A DNA stretch of 33,325 bases from CAIMZW01 sp037133095 (GTDB lineage Bacteria; Actinomycetota; Actinomycetes; Nanopelagicales; Nanopelagicaceae), in NCBI GenBank assembly GCA_037133095.1, contig JBAXOT010000020.1:1-33325 (forward strand), given 5' to 3'. Position numbers and translations under genes: made by a program. The notes below the pieces were generated by a model, which saw only the letters and a list, made by a program, of their open reading frames with translations, did not search any database and was not told the origin of the DNA. Below, piece by piece: positions 17,117 through 25,057 of this stretch (position 1 is its first letter; each line of letters starts with the position of its first letter).

Positions 17117-17854
17117 ATGACTACTAATAACCATGCTTGCCTGCTCCAACTCAATAATGTAACTGCAGGCTATGGCGCCGGATTAGTTCTGAAAGGCGTC
17201 GATTTGACTGTAGAAGCAGGCCAAATCGTCTGCCTTATTGGTCCAAATGGCGCAGGCAAATCCACCGTGCTGAAGACCATCAGCGGTTTGCTCGGAATAA
17301 AGAGCGGCCAGGTTCTCTTCAATGGCGAAGAGATCTCTGGCTTGCCTTCCAAGCAGCGATTGGCGAAGGGAATCGTCCACGTCCCCCAAGATCGAAGTCT
17401 TTTCCCGGCGATGTCAGTGTGGGAGAACGTTTTGATGGGCGCATTTATCTTGAAAGATCAGAAACTCATCCAAAAACGAACTGAATTAGCCGCTGAACTT
17501 TTCCCTATTATTGTTGCTCGCAAGAGTGCAATGGCAGGTTCATTATCTGGTGGTGAGCAGAAGCAAGTTGAGATCGCTCGCTCTCTGATGTTGGATCCCA
17601 CGATTATTTTGTTGGATGAACCCTCTATAGGTCTTGATCCTAAATCTCGGAAATTAGTTTTTGAAAGCATTCGCTCGCTGGCGAGCGCCGGACGAACCAT
17701 TCTTTTGGTAGAGCAAAATGCCCGCTCTGGTTTAGCTGTCTCAGATAAGGGTGCAGTGTTGGAGTCGGGAAGAGTCGCATTGGAAGGTTCTGGTCATTCT
17801 CTCCTTGTCGATCCAGAAGTTTCGCGTCTTTATCTCGGTGCTAGCGCTAAATAG
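17117..17854 (+). CDS. livF: ABC importer ATPase, LivF type
   Basis: A 245-residue ATP-binding subunit. Walker A GPNGAGKST is at 42-50, followed by VPQDRSLFPAMSVWENV, the signature LSGGEQKQVEIARSL, Walker B IILLDEPSIGLDP and the LVEQNA switch, all typical of LivF. With LivG it forms the nucleotide-binding heterodimer. It is the last gene of the importer operon; 58 bases separate it from the gdhA promoter region and no terminator was seen there. Confidence 0.92.
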   Translation: MTTNNHACLLQLNNVTAGYGAGLVLKGVDLTVEAGQIVCLIGPNGAGKSTVLKTISGLLGIKSGQVLFNGEEISGLPSKQRLAKGIVHVPQDRSLFPAMSVWENVLMGAFILKDQKLIQKRTELAAELFPIIVARKSAMAGSLSGGEQKQVEIARSLMLDPTIILLDEPSIGLDPKSRKLVFESIRSLASAGRTILLVEQNARSGLAVSDKGAVLESGRVALEGSGHSLLVDPEVSRLYLGASAK

Positions 17855-17876
17855 CACTGACATCACATCGAATTCA

Positions 17877-17906
17877 TTGGCTTAACTCCTAAAAGAGTCG
17901 TATCTT
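17877..17906 (+). promoter_or_regulatory. Leaderless-type promoter of gdhA
   Basis: TTGGCT (17877-17882), an 18-base spacer and TATCTT (17901-17906). The -10 box ends 6 bases before the ATG, so transcription should begin at or next to the start codon. There is no ribosome site between them. Confidence 0.55.
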
Positions 17907-17912
17907 GTAGAT

Positions 17913-19151
17913 ATGACAACGGAGTCTGCTTTCGATACCGCTTTATCCCAACTACGCCGAGCCGTAGATCAACTCGGGCTCACTGAAAATGAGTGGCAAA
18001 CCCTTTCTACCCCGCGCCGGATATTAGAAGTCGCGGTCCCCCTTCGTCGGGACAATGGAAATATCGAAATGTATAAGGGCTTTCGGGTCCAATACTCAAC
18101 CACTCGAGGACCTTCTAAAGGTGGCGTTCGATTTCACCCAGACATTGATCTAGAAGAAACCATCGCCTTGGCCATGTTAATGACATGGAAGTGCGCCTTA
18201 ACAAACCTTCCTTATGGTGGCGCTAAAGGTGGAATTGCGGTGGACGCCGCATCTCTTTCGATTACCGAAAATGAGCGCCTAACCAGAAGATATACCTCGG
18301 AGATTCTTCCTATCATCGGACCCGAACGAGATATTCCAGCCCCAGATGTCGGTACCGACGAGCGCAATATGGCTTGGATGATGGACACCTACTCCGTCAA
18401 CGCAGGATTTTCAGTTCCTGGGGTCGTCACTGGAAAGCCAATCGTGCTCGGTGGTTCTTTGGGTCGTACTTCTGCCACTGGTGATGGGGTCGCTATCTCC
18501 ACCCGAGAGGCGCTGATCCATCGAGGCATCAACCCAGAAGGTGCCACGGTGGCTATTCAAGGTTTCGGAAAAGTTGGATATTGGGCGGCAATTGCGCTGG
18601 AAAATATGGGGCTGAAAATAGTTGCTGTGAGCGATGTCCACGGTGGCGTAACCGGATTTTCATCGGTTAAACAACTTTGGGACCATTTCCTTCTTCACAA
18701 TAACCTGGACGCACCTGGGACGGAGCGTCTCACCAACGAAGAATTACTCCACCTGAACGTCGACGTCCTAATTCCCGCAGCGCTCGCCGATGCAATAACC
18801 GGGCACTCCGCCCACGGAATCCGAGCCAAAATCGTCGTCGAAGGGGCGAATGCCCCTACAACCCCAGAAGGTGATGCCATTCTGAATGACAAGGGGATCC
18901 TGGTTGTGCCAGACATTTTGGCTAACTCCGGTGGTGTCATCGTTTCCTACTTTGAATGGGTCCAAGATAAGCAAAATTACTTTTGGGATGCTGAAGAGGT
19001 AAAGCAGAATTTGAACCAAATTATGATGAAGGCCTTCAAAGATGTCGAAGATATGGCAAGTGGGCGCTCGGTTACCTGGCGCGAAGCCGCACACATGTTA
19101 GGTGTAGGCCGAGTGGCAGAGGCGCATCGCCTTAGAGGGCTCTATCCTTAA
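17913..19151 (+). CDS. gdhA: Glutamate dehydrogenase
   Basis: A 412-residue Glu/Leu/Phe/Val dehydrogenase family protein that interconverts glutamate with 2-oxoglutarate and ammonia. The substrate domain has PSKGGVRFHPDIDLEE at 67-82, Lys93 in MTWKCALTNLP and Lys105 in YGGAKGGI. The dinucleotide fold has GFGKVG at 217-222. Length and the PSKGGVRFHP/PAPDVGT motifs favour glutamate dehydrogenase over leucine dehydrogenase, which is shorter. Cofactor preference cannot be read safely. ATG 17913 has no ribosome site but a well-placed -10 box 6 bases upstream, so the mRNA is probably leaderless. It follows the amide-type importer, so ammonia assimilation from that pathway is possible but unproven. 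Confidence 0.92.
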   Translation: MTTESAFDTALSQLRRAVDQLGLTENEWQTLSTPRRILEVAVPLRRDNGNIEMYKGFRVQYSTTRGPSKGGVRFHPDIDLEETIALAMLMTWKCALTNLPYGGAKGGIAVDAASLSITENERLTRRYTSEILPIIGPERDIPAPDVGTDERNMAWMMDTYSVNAGFSVPGVVTGKPIVLGGSLGRTSATGDGVAISTREALIHRGINPEGATVAIQGFGKVGYWAAIALENMGLKIVAVSDVHGGVTGFSSVKQLWDHFLLHNNLDAPGTERLTNEELLHLNVDVLIPAALADAITGHSAHGIRAKIVVEGANAPTTPEGDAILNDKGILVVPDILANSGGVIVSYFEWVQDKQNYFWDAEEVKQNLNQIMMKAFKDVEDMASGRSVTWREAAHMLGVGRVAEAHRLRGLYP

Positions 19152-19178
19152 GCCACTTAACCGGGATAGGGGAAAATA

Positions 19179-19559
19179 ATGATCAAAGGTTTTCGCGACT
19201 TTCTTATGCGGGGAAACATTGTCGACTTGGCAATTGCAGTCGTTATTGGTGGGGCATTTACCGCCATCGTCACTCAGTTGACCAAATCCTTCATCGAACC
19301 ACTTATTAAGGTATTCGGTGGTGGTGGTATTCATGGGGGTGCCTTTGTTATCCATGGAGTTACCTTTGACTGGGCGGCATTCATAAATGCAGTCATAAAT
19401 TTTGTTATTGTTGCAGCAGTTCTCTACTTTTTCATCGTTCTCCCGATGAACCGTATTTTGGCAAAACGCAAGCATGAAGAAGTTGCTGCGCCAGAGGTGA
19501 CCCCAGAAGATGTTGCCTTGTTAAAAGAAATCCGCGATTTACTCAAACGGCAATCGTAA
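19179..19559 (+). CDS. mscL: Large-conductance mechanosensitive channel
   Basis: A 126-residue MscL, the pentameric emergency valve that opens under membrane tension after osmotic downshock. The N-terminal GFRDFLMRGNIVDLAIAVVIG (residues 4-24) is the amphipathic helix and pore helix. The second membrane helix is at about 70-90 (FINAVINFVIVAAVLYFFIV). The C-terminal helix EVTPEDVALLKEIRDLLKRQ forms the cytoplasmic bundle. The periplasmic loop carries a Gly-rich GGGGIHGG stretch. ATG 19179 follows AGGGGA. It is co-directional with gdhA and with the small gene downstream. Confidence 0.95.
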   Translation: MIKGFRDFLMRGNIVDLAIAVVIGGAFTAIVTQLTKSFIEPLIKVFGGGGIHGGAFVIHGVTFDWAAFINAVINFVIVAAVLYFFIVLPMNRILAKRKHEEVAAPEVTPEDVALLKEIRDLLKRQS

Positions 19560-19577
19560 GTATCAGAAAGGACAAAA

Positions 19578-19691
19578 ATGGCTAACAAAGAGCAAAAAAG
19601 CAATGCAAATGCAAAGAAAGAACCAAAACTTTCACTCAAAGAGAAAAGAATAAAGAAACAAGAGAAAGAAAGCTCGAAGAAGAACTCTTAA
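19578..19691 (+). CDS. 37-residue Lys-rich protein (small gene)
   Basis: ATG GCT AAC AAA at 19578 runs for 37 codons to TAA 19689-19691, preceded by AGAAAGGAC as ribosome site. The product starts MANKEQKSNANAKKEPKL, continues with SLKEKRIKKQEKE and is almost entirely Lys, Glu, Asn and Ser. Similar tiny Lys-rich proteins of unknown role occur in many actinobacteria, by my recollection. It lies 18 bases after mscL and its stop abuts the terminator hairpin, so it is probably the last gene of the mscL transcript. It could bind RNA or acidic surfaces; that is inference from composition only. Confidence 0.72.
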   Translation: MANKEQKSNANAKKEPKLSLKEKRIKKQEKESSKKNS

Positions 19692-19692
19692 T

Positions 19693-19728
19693 AAAAAGAG
19701 GTGAATCCATTTGGATTCACCTCTTTTT
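19693..19728. terminator. Strong bidirectional intrinsic terminator
   Basis: AGAGGTGAATCC at 19697-19708 pairs with GGATTCACCTCT at 19713-19724 around an ATTT loop, flanked by A-run and T-run so that either strand gives a hairpin followed by U residues. It serves the mscL side (plus) and the SHOCT gene (minus). Confidence 0.92.
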
Positions 19729-19742
19729 CCCTACTTCCTCAA

Positions 19743-20045
19743 TTAGCCTTCGAGCAACCGCCGGGCTTCTGCATATTGTTCGCCCGACATCTCACCATTT
19801 GCCAGCCTTCGATCAATAATTTCGCGAGCGGACTCGACCCGAGATCCATCAGATGAACGAACTTCTTCACGCCTGTGATGACCTCCTGGCCCATGGTGTC
19901 CGTGATTGCTGGGATTTCGATCGGAAATTCGAATTATTAAAAGAATCACCAAGGCAATAACAACAAGCCAAAAAATGCCCATCCCTGCCATTAACCAGCC
20001 ATGTCCTTGATTAAATTGGTCGTGTTCATTTCCCCAACCCATCAT
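19743..20045 (-). CDS. SHOCT-domain single-pass membrane protein
   Basis: A 100-residue protein. The short N-terminus is rich in Gly/His/Asn, then one membrane helix follows at about 20-40 (MGIFWLVVIALVILLIIRI). A His/Gly-rich linker comes next (NHGHHGPGGHHRRE), and a C-terminal SHOCT domain (SAREIIDRRLANGEMSGEQYAEARRLLE). SHOCT modules are short oligomerisation elements found at the ends of many membrane proteins; the cellular role is unknown. The His-rich stretch could bind metal. ATG 20045 (or 20042) is preferred over the TTG at 20063 because GGTAGGGG lies 5 bases upstream. Its 3' end uses the shared terminator. Confidence 0.82.
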   Translation of the reverse strand: MMGWGNEHDQFNQGHGWLMAGMGIFWLVVIALVILLIIRISDRNPSNHGHHGPGGHHRREEVRSSDGSRVESAREIIDRRLANGEMSGEQYAEARRLLEG

Positions 20046-20194
20046 TTCAACCCCTACCTTCAAACTCTCGCTGTTTCATTAGAACTTCTTAATGAGGATT
20101 ATTCTCCTACACACCGAAAAATGACCCAGCGGCAGATGTGACTTTCATGAGTTATCTAAAGCCAAATGGTGCCCGGATGTGCCGCTCGAGAAGG

Positions 20195-20223
20195 TTGTCG
20201 GGTGGGGAGTACTGGTTTAGACT
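20195..20223 (+). promoter_or_regulatory. Promoter of the glucan-locus LacI gene
   Basis: TTGTCG (20195-20200), a 17-base spacer and TAGACT (20218-20223), with 8 bases to the ATG at 20232. There is no ribosome site, so a leaderless or nearly leaderless transcript is expected. Confidence 0.5.
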
Positions 20224-20231
20224 CGCAAGTT

Positions 20232-21269
20232 ATGGTGGTAAAAAAGGTCGCTCAACCCGCAAATGTCGTTGCAACGATTGACCTTGTTGCCCAAACTGCC
20301 GGAGTAAGTCGCGCCACTGTCTCTCGAGTGATGAATGGAACGGCAAAAGTCTCGCCAGACACCGAGAAAGCCGTTCGAAAGGCAATTAAAAAGCACAACT
20401 TCACGCCAAATATGACAGCCAGACGTTTGGCGGGCGGGCGAAGCGGATTGGTTGCCCTGGTTCTTGAAGAATCAAGCGAAGAATTCTTCTTAAATCCCTT
20501 CTGGGGGTTCGTAGTTCAAGGATTTACCTCAGCGATTACTGATGCTGGTATGCAGCCCGTTTTGCTGATCCGGCCAAAAACTGGCTCTGAAGATTCACTT
20601 TTTGCCTCGTTGCGCATTGCTCAGGTGGATGGATTGGCAATTTTCAGCTGGCACAGATCTGTTAAGAGTTTTGAAAAACTGATTCCGCCAACCATGGCAG
20701 TGGTATTTGGCGGCGATTTGGGCGGAACCGATAAATATCCATACGTGGATGTGGATAATGTCGAAGGTGGTTACTTGGCCACCAAACATCTCATCAAGCA
20801 AGGCTGTAAGAACATCATCACGATTACCGGTGACTTGAAGCTGCAATCAGGGCGAGATCGATTTAATGGTTTTGAACACGCCATGTCCGAGGCTGGGATG
20901 AAGATTCCTGATTCTCATATTCTTCACGGAGATTATTCGATGGCGATGGGTGAAGAACTCACTCGAAGTTTGCTGGCCAAGAAAATCCAGTTTGACGGAT
21001 TATTTGCGGGAAATGACCTGACCGCCGTAGGTGCAATCAACGTACTGCTTCAAAATGGCATACGGGTGCCGGAGGATGTGAAGGTTGTTGGCTTTGACGA
21101 CTCTCCATTGGCATCAAGAAACCTTCCGAGCCTTTCCAGTATTTTTCAACCTACGCGCGAACTTGGGGCAGAGGTTGCCCGATCCTTGGTTTCAATTCTT
21201 GAAGGTAAAAAAGTAGATCGCAAAACATTGAGCGTTAAATTAATCGTTCGAGATTCTAGTAAGAAGTAA
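20232..21269 (+). CDS. LacI-family regulator of the beta-glucan locus
   Basis: A 345-residue LacI-type repressor. The helix-turn-helix is at about 14-36 (ATIDLVAQTAGVSRATVSR) and the hinge helix follows with MTARRLAGGRSG. The sugar-sensing domain runs from LVALVLEESSEEFF onward, with DVDNVEGGYLATKHL, FAGNDLTAVGAINVL and KVVGFDDSPLAS as family blocks. ATG 20232 is preferred: the frame is open to 20166, but that extension would cross the promoter. The stop directly abuts the stop of the GH1 gene. Two copies of one operator occur in the locus and not elsewhere in the window, so this protein is the likely repressor, released by a glucan oligosaccharide or glucose derivative. Confidence 0.9.
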   Translation: MVVKKVAQPANVVATIDLVAQTAGVSRATVSRVMNGTAKVSPDTEKAVRKAIKKHNFTPNMTARRLAGGRSGLVALVLEESSEEFFLNPFWGFVVQGFTSAITDAGMQPVLLIRPKTGSEDSLFASLRIAQVDGLAIFSWHRSVKSFEKLIPPTMAVVFGGDLGGTDKYPYVDVDNVEGGYLATKHLIKQGCKNIITITGDLKLQSGRDRFNGFEHAMSEAGMKIPDSHILHGDYSMAMGEELTRSLLAKKIQFDGLFAGNDLTAVGAINVLLQNGIRVPEDVKVVGFDDSPLASRNLPSLSSIFQPTRELGAEVARSLVSILEGKKVDRKTLSVKLIVRDSSKK

Positions 21270-22655
21270 TTAACCGACTTTATTACTTCTGATAACTTGC
21301 GCATAAACTTTTCCACTGCGTTTAATTTTTCGATCCAGGGATGTGCGATCAATATAGACCAGGCCAAAACGTTTCTCGTATCCTTCGGCCCATTCAAAAT
21401 TATCTAACAGCGACCAGGCGAAGTACCCTTTTACGGGTGCTCCGGAGGCGACCGCTCCTTGTAGTGATTTCAAGTGGTCTTCGAAGTACCGAGCTCGATC
21501 AAGGTCTTCTATTTCGCCACTCGCGTCTATCTCATCTTTATAAGCTGCACCATTTTCGGTCACCAAAATCTCTTTGATCTCAGGCCAGTCCTGATGTACG
21601 CGCATCATCAGATCTCCCAATCCTTCTGGCGTAACCACCCAACCCATTGCCGTTAGCGAGTTTGCATATTCACTTGGCGGTGTTCCATCAGCCCGGTATG
21701 GAAAAGGTAGAAAACCTTCTTCCAGAAAAGTTTTACTGTCAGGTTTAGGAGTTCCAAGAAAACTATCGCTGTAGTAGTTAATCCCTAAGAAGTCAGTCTC
21801 GCACCTCAAAAGTTCTGCATCGCCGGGGTATAAGACACGCTGCAAATCTTCGCCATAATGGTGAACCAAATTTTGTGGGTACTGGCCCGAGAGACATGCG
21901 TCAATCCACCAGCGATTGAGGTTCGCATCAACAAGTCCCTTGAGCGCTTCGACTTCAATATCCTCTTGATTTTGATTTCGATAATTTGTCATATTTACGG
22001 TGAGCCCGACTGATGCATTTGGTAATACTGCCTTAATGGCACGTACGCCTTCGGCATGCGCCAAGGCAGTGTGATGCGATGCCGCTATGGCCAAGCGATA
22101 ATCTTTTTTACCTGGGGCGTGAACACCAAACGAATAACCCAACCACGCTGTGCACCACGGCTCGTTAAGAGTGGTCCAGCGAGACACCCGATCGCCAAAT
22201 GCCTCTGCGCAGGCTTGGGCATAACGAGCAAAGCGATCTACAACGATTCGATTCGCCCACCCACCCAAATCTTCCAAGGGTTGCGGTAAATCCCAGTGGT
22301 ACAGGGTAATTATCGGTGCGATGTCAGCGGCGAGTAGAGCATCAATTAATCGATTATAGAAATCAAAACCCCGCTCTTCGCGCTGGTCATCACCGTTGGG
22401 GAAAAGGCGAGGCCATGCAATAGAAAAACGATACGACTTGATACCCAAATCCTTCATGATTGAAATATCTTCGGGAAAACGGTTGTAATGATCGCAGCCC
22501 ACATCACCAGTATCGCCATTGACGATTCGGCCCGGTGTTTTGCTGAAGGTGTCCCAGATGCTGACTCCGCGACCATCTACATCAGTTGCACCCTCGATCT
22601 GGTAGCTAGAGGTAGCCGCTCCCCATACGAAGTCTGCTGGAAATGAATTGGTCAT
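21270..22655 (-). CDS. GH1 beta-glucosidase
   Basis: A 461-residue family 1 glycoside hydrolase that releases glucose from the non-reducing ends of beta-gluco-oligosaccharides. The acid/base Glu165 is in TLNEP and the nucleophile Glu367 in VTENG. FVWGAATSSYQIEG (9-22) is the GH1 N-terminal signature, HWDLPQPL and NFEW (419-422) line the glycone site. There is no signal peptide, so it acts in the cytoplasm on imported oligosaccharides. ATG 22655 has GGGAA upstream. It is divergent from an intracellular GH16 gene across an operator and tail-to-tail with the LacI gene. Specificity for beta-1,3 or beta-1,4 linkages cannot be decided, but the GH16 neighbours favour beta-1,3-glucan. Confidence 0.94.
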   Translation of the reverse strand: MTNSFPADFVWGAATSSYQIEGATDVDGRGVSIWDTFSKTPGRIVNGDTGDVGCDHYNRFPEDISIMKDLGIKSYRFSIAWPRLFPNGDDQREERGFDFYNRLIDALLAADIAPIITLYHWDLPQPLEDLGGWANRIVVDRFARYAQACAEAFGDRVSRWTTLNEPWCTAWLGYSFGVHAPGKKDYRLAIAASHHTALAHAEGVRAIKAVLPNASVGLTVNMTNYRNQNQEDIEVEALKGLVDANLNRWWIDACLSGQYPQNLVHHYGEDLQRVLYPGDAELLRCETDFLGINYYSDSFLGTPKPDSKTFLEEGFLPFPYRADGTPPSEYANSLTAMGWVVTPEGLGDLMMRVHQDWPEIKEILVTENGAAYKDEIDASGEIEDLDRARYFEDHLKSLQGAVASGAPVKGYFAWSLLDNFEWAEGYEKRFGLVYIDRTSLDRKIKRSGKVYAQVIRSNKVG

Positions 22656-22762
22656 TAATGTTTTCCCATCCGAATAGCTCGAACCATCAAAAATAGAACC
22701 GCCGTTGGTCTGTGTAGCATATAGCCACTTGACCGCAGCATTTCCCTGGAGTTGGATCTAGA

Positions 22763-22780
22763 TATGAAACCGCTTTCATA
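22763..22780. promoter_or_regulatory. LacI-type operator A of the glucan locus
   Basis: TATGAAACCGCTTTCATA is an 18-base near-palindrome with central CG and only one mismatched pair. The same site in inverted orientation is at 29783-29800. It lies between the divergent GH1 and GH16 genes and overlaps the expected start of the GH1 transcript. Confidence 0.85.
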
Positions 22781-22784
22781 TACT

Positions 22785-22813
22785 ATTTAATGGGATTTTT
22801 ACCTTAAAAGCAA
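22785..22813 (-). promoter_or_regulatory. Probable promoter of the GH1 gene
   Basis: Minus strand TTGCTT (22808-22813), a 17-base spacer and TTAAAT (22785-22790), each four of six to consensus. Operator A begins 4 bases downstream of the -10 box. On the plus strand TATACT at 22779-22784, overlapping the operator edge, could serve the GH16 gene, but I found no -35 box at a proper distance. Confidence 0.4.
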
Positions 22814-22857
22814 GTGAATTAGACCTTTATTTGATGAATTCGTGAGGGAGAAGTTAT

Positions 22858-23646
22858 ATGGCAATGGCAACCGGTCGGAGGCTCGTTTGGTCAGAAGAGT
22901 TCGATGGGTCTGAACTCTCCCAACAAATTTGGAACATGGATATCGGTGATGGCGCCTCTCATGGCCTCATCGGGTGGGGGAATAATGAACTGCAGTTCTA
23001 TACCGCGCAGTCCATCACAACCGATGGCCAATTGATCATCACCGCAGAGCGGGAACCAGAAAATTCTGCACTCCATTGCTACTACGGTCCAGCGCAGTGG
23101 ACCAGTGGAAAAATCCGCACCAGTCAGAAAGTTGGATTCAAATATGGCGCCTTGGAAGTAAAGGCGCGGATGCCTTTTGGTAAAGGTACTTGGCCAGCTA
23201 TTTGGATGTTGGGGGCTTCAATCAACGATGGGGTTAATTGGCCACTCTGCGGCGAGATAGACCTGCAGGAAGGTGTTGGCAGTGCACCACAGACAGTACG
23301 TGGCACTATCCATGGACCACTTTATTTTGGTGAAGCGGGATTAACTCAAACTCATGAGAATCCCACTCTACTTTCTGAAGAGTTCCATATTTATGGAATC
23401 AATTGGAGTGAAGATCAGATTGAATGGACTTTCGATGGCACGACATACAACACCATTCGACGCGACGATGCCGCACTTGAGGGAAAGGAATGGCCTTTCA
23501 ATAACGAGTTTTACTTACTCATCAACCAAGCCATTGGTGGTTGGTTCGGTGGCGAAGTCGACCCGGAGTTAAAGCGAGCCGAATTAACCGTCGACTGGGT
23601 GCGCTTTTATTCCGTTGACGGAATCGGCGAAGTTATTCTTCATTAG
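22858..23646 (+). CDS. GH16 endo-beta-glucanase without signal peptide (cytoplasmic laminarinase-like)
   Basis: A 262-residue GH16 catalytic domain and nothing else. The active-site motif is GEIDLQE with Glu133 (nucleophile), Asp135 and Glu138 (acid/base), the ExDxxE form of laminarinases and related enzymes. WSEEFDG at 11-17, GWGNNELQFYT near 39-49 and GTWPAIWMLG at 110-119 are further family blocks. No signal peptide exists: ATG 22858 follows AGGGAG by 7 bases, and an in-frame stop (22843-22845) lies just upstream. It therefore probably cuts imported beta-glucan oligosaccharides in the cytoplasm next to the divergent GH1 enzyme. The tail is YSVDGIGEVILH, shared with its paralogs. The stop overlaps the stop of the convergent GH16 gene by 4 bases. 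Confidence 0.9.
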   Translation: MAMATGRRLVWSEEFDGSELSQQIWNMDIGDGASHGLIGWGNNELQFYTAQSITTDGQLIITAEREPENSALHCYYGPAQWTSGKIRTSQKVGFKYGALEVKARMPFGKGTWPAIWMLGASINDGVNWPLCGEIDLQEGVGSAPQTVRGTIHGPLYFGEAGLTQTHENPTLLSEEFHIYGINWSEDQIEWTFDGTTYNTIRRDDAALEGKEWPFNNEFYLLINQAIGGWFGGEVDPELKRAELTVDWVRFYSVDGIGEVILH

Positions 23647-25022
23647 TGCCTGATTACTTCACCAATTCCATTTATTGAATAGACTCGAACGTAATCCACT
23701 GACTGGCTTGCGGTCGTCAGATTTGGGTCGACGTCTCCGCCAAAGAGTCCCCCCATGGCTAAATTGATGATCAAATAAAATTCGTGGTCAAAAACCCAGT
23801 CTTTATCGGTCTTATTAACAGTTGCGTATGCCATCCCATCTACATACCAAGTGATTTGATCGGGCAGCCAGTCCACTGAATAAGTGTGGTAATCATTGGA
23901 AAAACCAGTGCTTAGATCCGTGGTCCCGCCGCGTCCGCCACCGCCAGATAGAGGTCCGTGCAGCGTGCCATAAACGGTATTAGCAGTTCGTCCCAGTAAT
24001 TCGGTGACATCAATTTCACCAGATCCAGGCCAAGGTCGAGTATCAATATTCGCGCCGAGCATCCAGAAAGCAGCCCAACTTCCGTTTCCCACCGGACCCT
24101 TGATTCGAGCCTCAATCCGTCCATATTGGAAGCCTACTTTGCCCTTAGTTACAAATTTCGAACTAATCCATTCGCAAGGTGCTTTGTAGTAACAGTTATA
24201 AGCTCCGGCCCCGCTACGCGTAGCGGTTGTCACAAGTGCCCCGGAGGCGTCAATCGTTGATTGCGAATCGACGTACCACTGACGTTCCCTGTTGCCCCAG
24301 CCTTTATTATCAAAAGCAACACCATCGCCATTTTCTGGTACCCAGACTTTTGGATCGATAGAACTGCCGGCTGCAGAATTAAATTCATCTGACCAAATCA
24401 AAGAATAGTTCCGAGGTTTCGCCGCGATCGATATTGTTGATGAATCCTTCTTAACTGATGAACCACCTTTGACGGAAAAGGTAACTTCCAAACTCAAGTC
24501 AGTCTTCTCATCTGCGGATGTAATCGGATAAGTACTCGAAGTGGCTCCAGGAATTTCGAAAGGTCCACGAAACCATTGATACGAAACTGTTGGGTGCCCC
24601 GACATTACAGTTGGCAACTTAGATGTCAGAGTTGAATTTGAGCCATCCGCGAATTGAATCTGCACTTCGCCTTGAAGGCTGATTCCAGAAATCTGTAAAA
24701 CATTTGACAGTGAAGTTACTAATTTTCCTGCAGGAATTTTGGCGCTTTCTGAGAATTGAATGCTGCCGCCAGAAAAATTGTTCGGAACCCGAAAAATTAG
24801 CGTTTTTCCGGAGACAAGTTTGCCGTTAACGAGCCAGCTGTAGCTGCTCTTGACCGCCGAACTCCATTTAGCTGGTTTAGCAGTAACAATTTTAGAATCT
24901 GGGGAGAGCACAATCTGCGGCGGGCGTTGAGCAGTAATTGAGTTGCCAGCAAAGGAAAGGGGAGTCGCGAGTGTCATGACGACTGCTACGACGAGCAAAA
25001 TGCTCATTTTTCGAGTTCGCAC
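23643..25022 (-). CDS. Secreted GH16 beta-glucanase with N-terminal Ig-like modules
   Basis: A 459-residue exported enzyme. Residues 1 to about 25 are a signal peptide (MSILLVVAVVMTLATPLSF). About 30-200 are two beta-rich modules without catalytic motifs; the second contains SYQWFRGPFEIPGATSSTY, typical of Ig-like repeats of bacterial surface proteins. The GH16 domain starts at LIWSDEFNS (208) and carries GEIDVTE with Glu336, Asp338 and Glu341. It probably cuts beta-1,3- or mixed-linkage glucan outside the cell. GTG 25022 is chosen because GGGAGGT lies 3-4 bases upstream; ATG 25007 is too far from it. It is the last gene of the importer operon, 78 bases after a secreted domain protein and behind a hairpin. 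Confidence 0.9.
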   Translation of the reverse strand: MRTRKMSILLVVAVVMTLATPLSFAGNSITAQRPPQIVLSPDSKIVTAKPAKWSSAVKSSYSWLVNGKLVSGKTLIFRVPNNFSGGSIQFSESAKIPAGKLVTSLSNVLQISGISLQGEVQIQFADGSNSTLTSKLPTVMSGHPTVSYQWFRGPFEIPGATSSTYPITSADEKTDLSLEVTFSVKGGSSVKKDSSTISIAAKPRNYSLIWSDEFNSAAGSSIDPKVWVPENGDGVAFDNKGWGNRERQWYVDSQSTIDASGALVTTATRSGAGAYNCYYKAPCEWISSKFVTKGKVGFQYGRIEARIKGPVGNGSWAAFWMLGANIDTRPWPGSGEIDVTELLGRTANTVYGTLHGPLSGGGGRGGTTDLSTGFSNDYHTYSVDWLPDQITWYVDGMAYATVNKTDKDWVFDHEFYLIINLAMGGLFGGDVDPNLTTASQSVDYVRVYSINGIGEVIRH

Positions 25023-25057
25023 TTAACCTCCCAGGTATCCTTTTTCTGATTCTCCGT

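Noticed and set aside
20080..20097. Inverted repeat CATTA...TAATG upstream of the SHOCT gene
   Set aside because: The arms are only 5 A/T-rich bases with mismatched interior; chance is likely.
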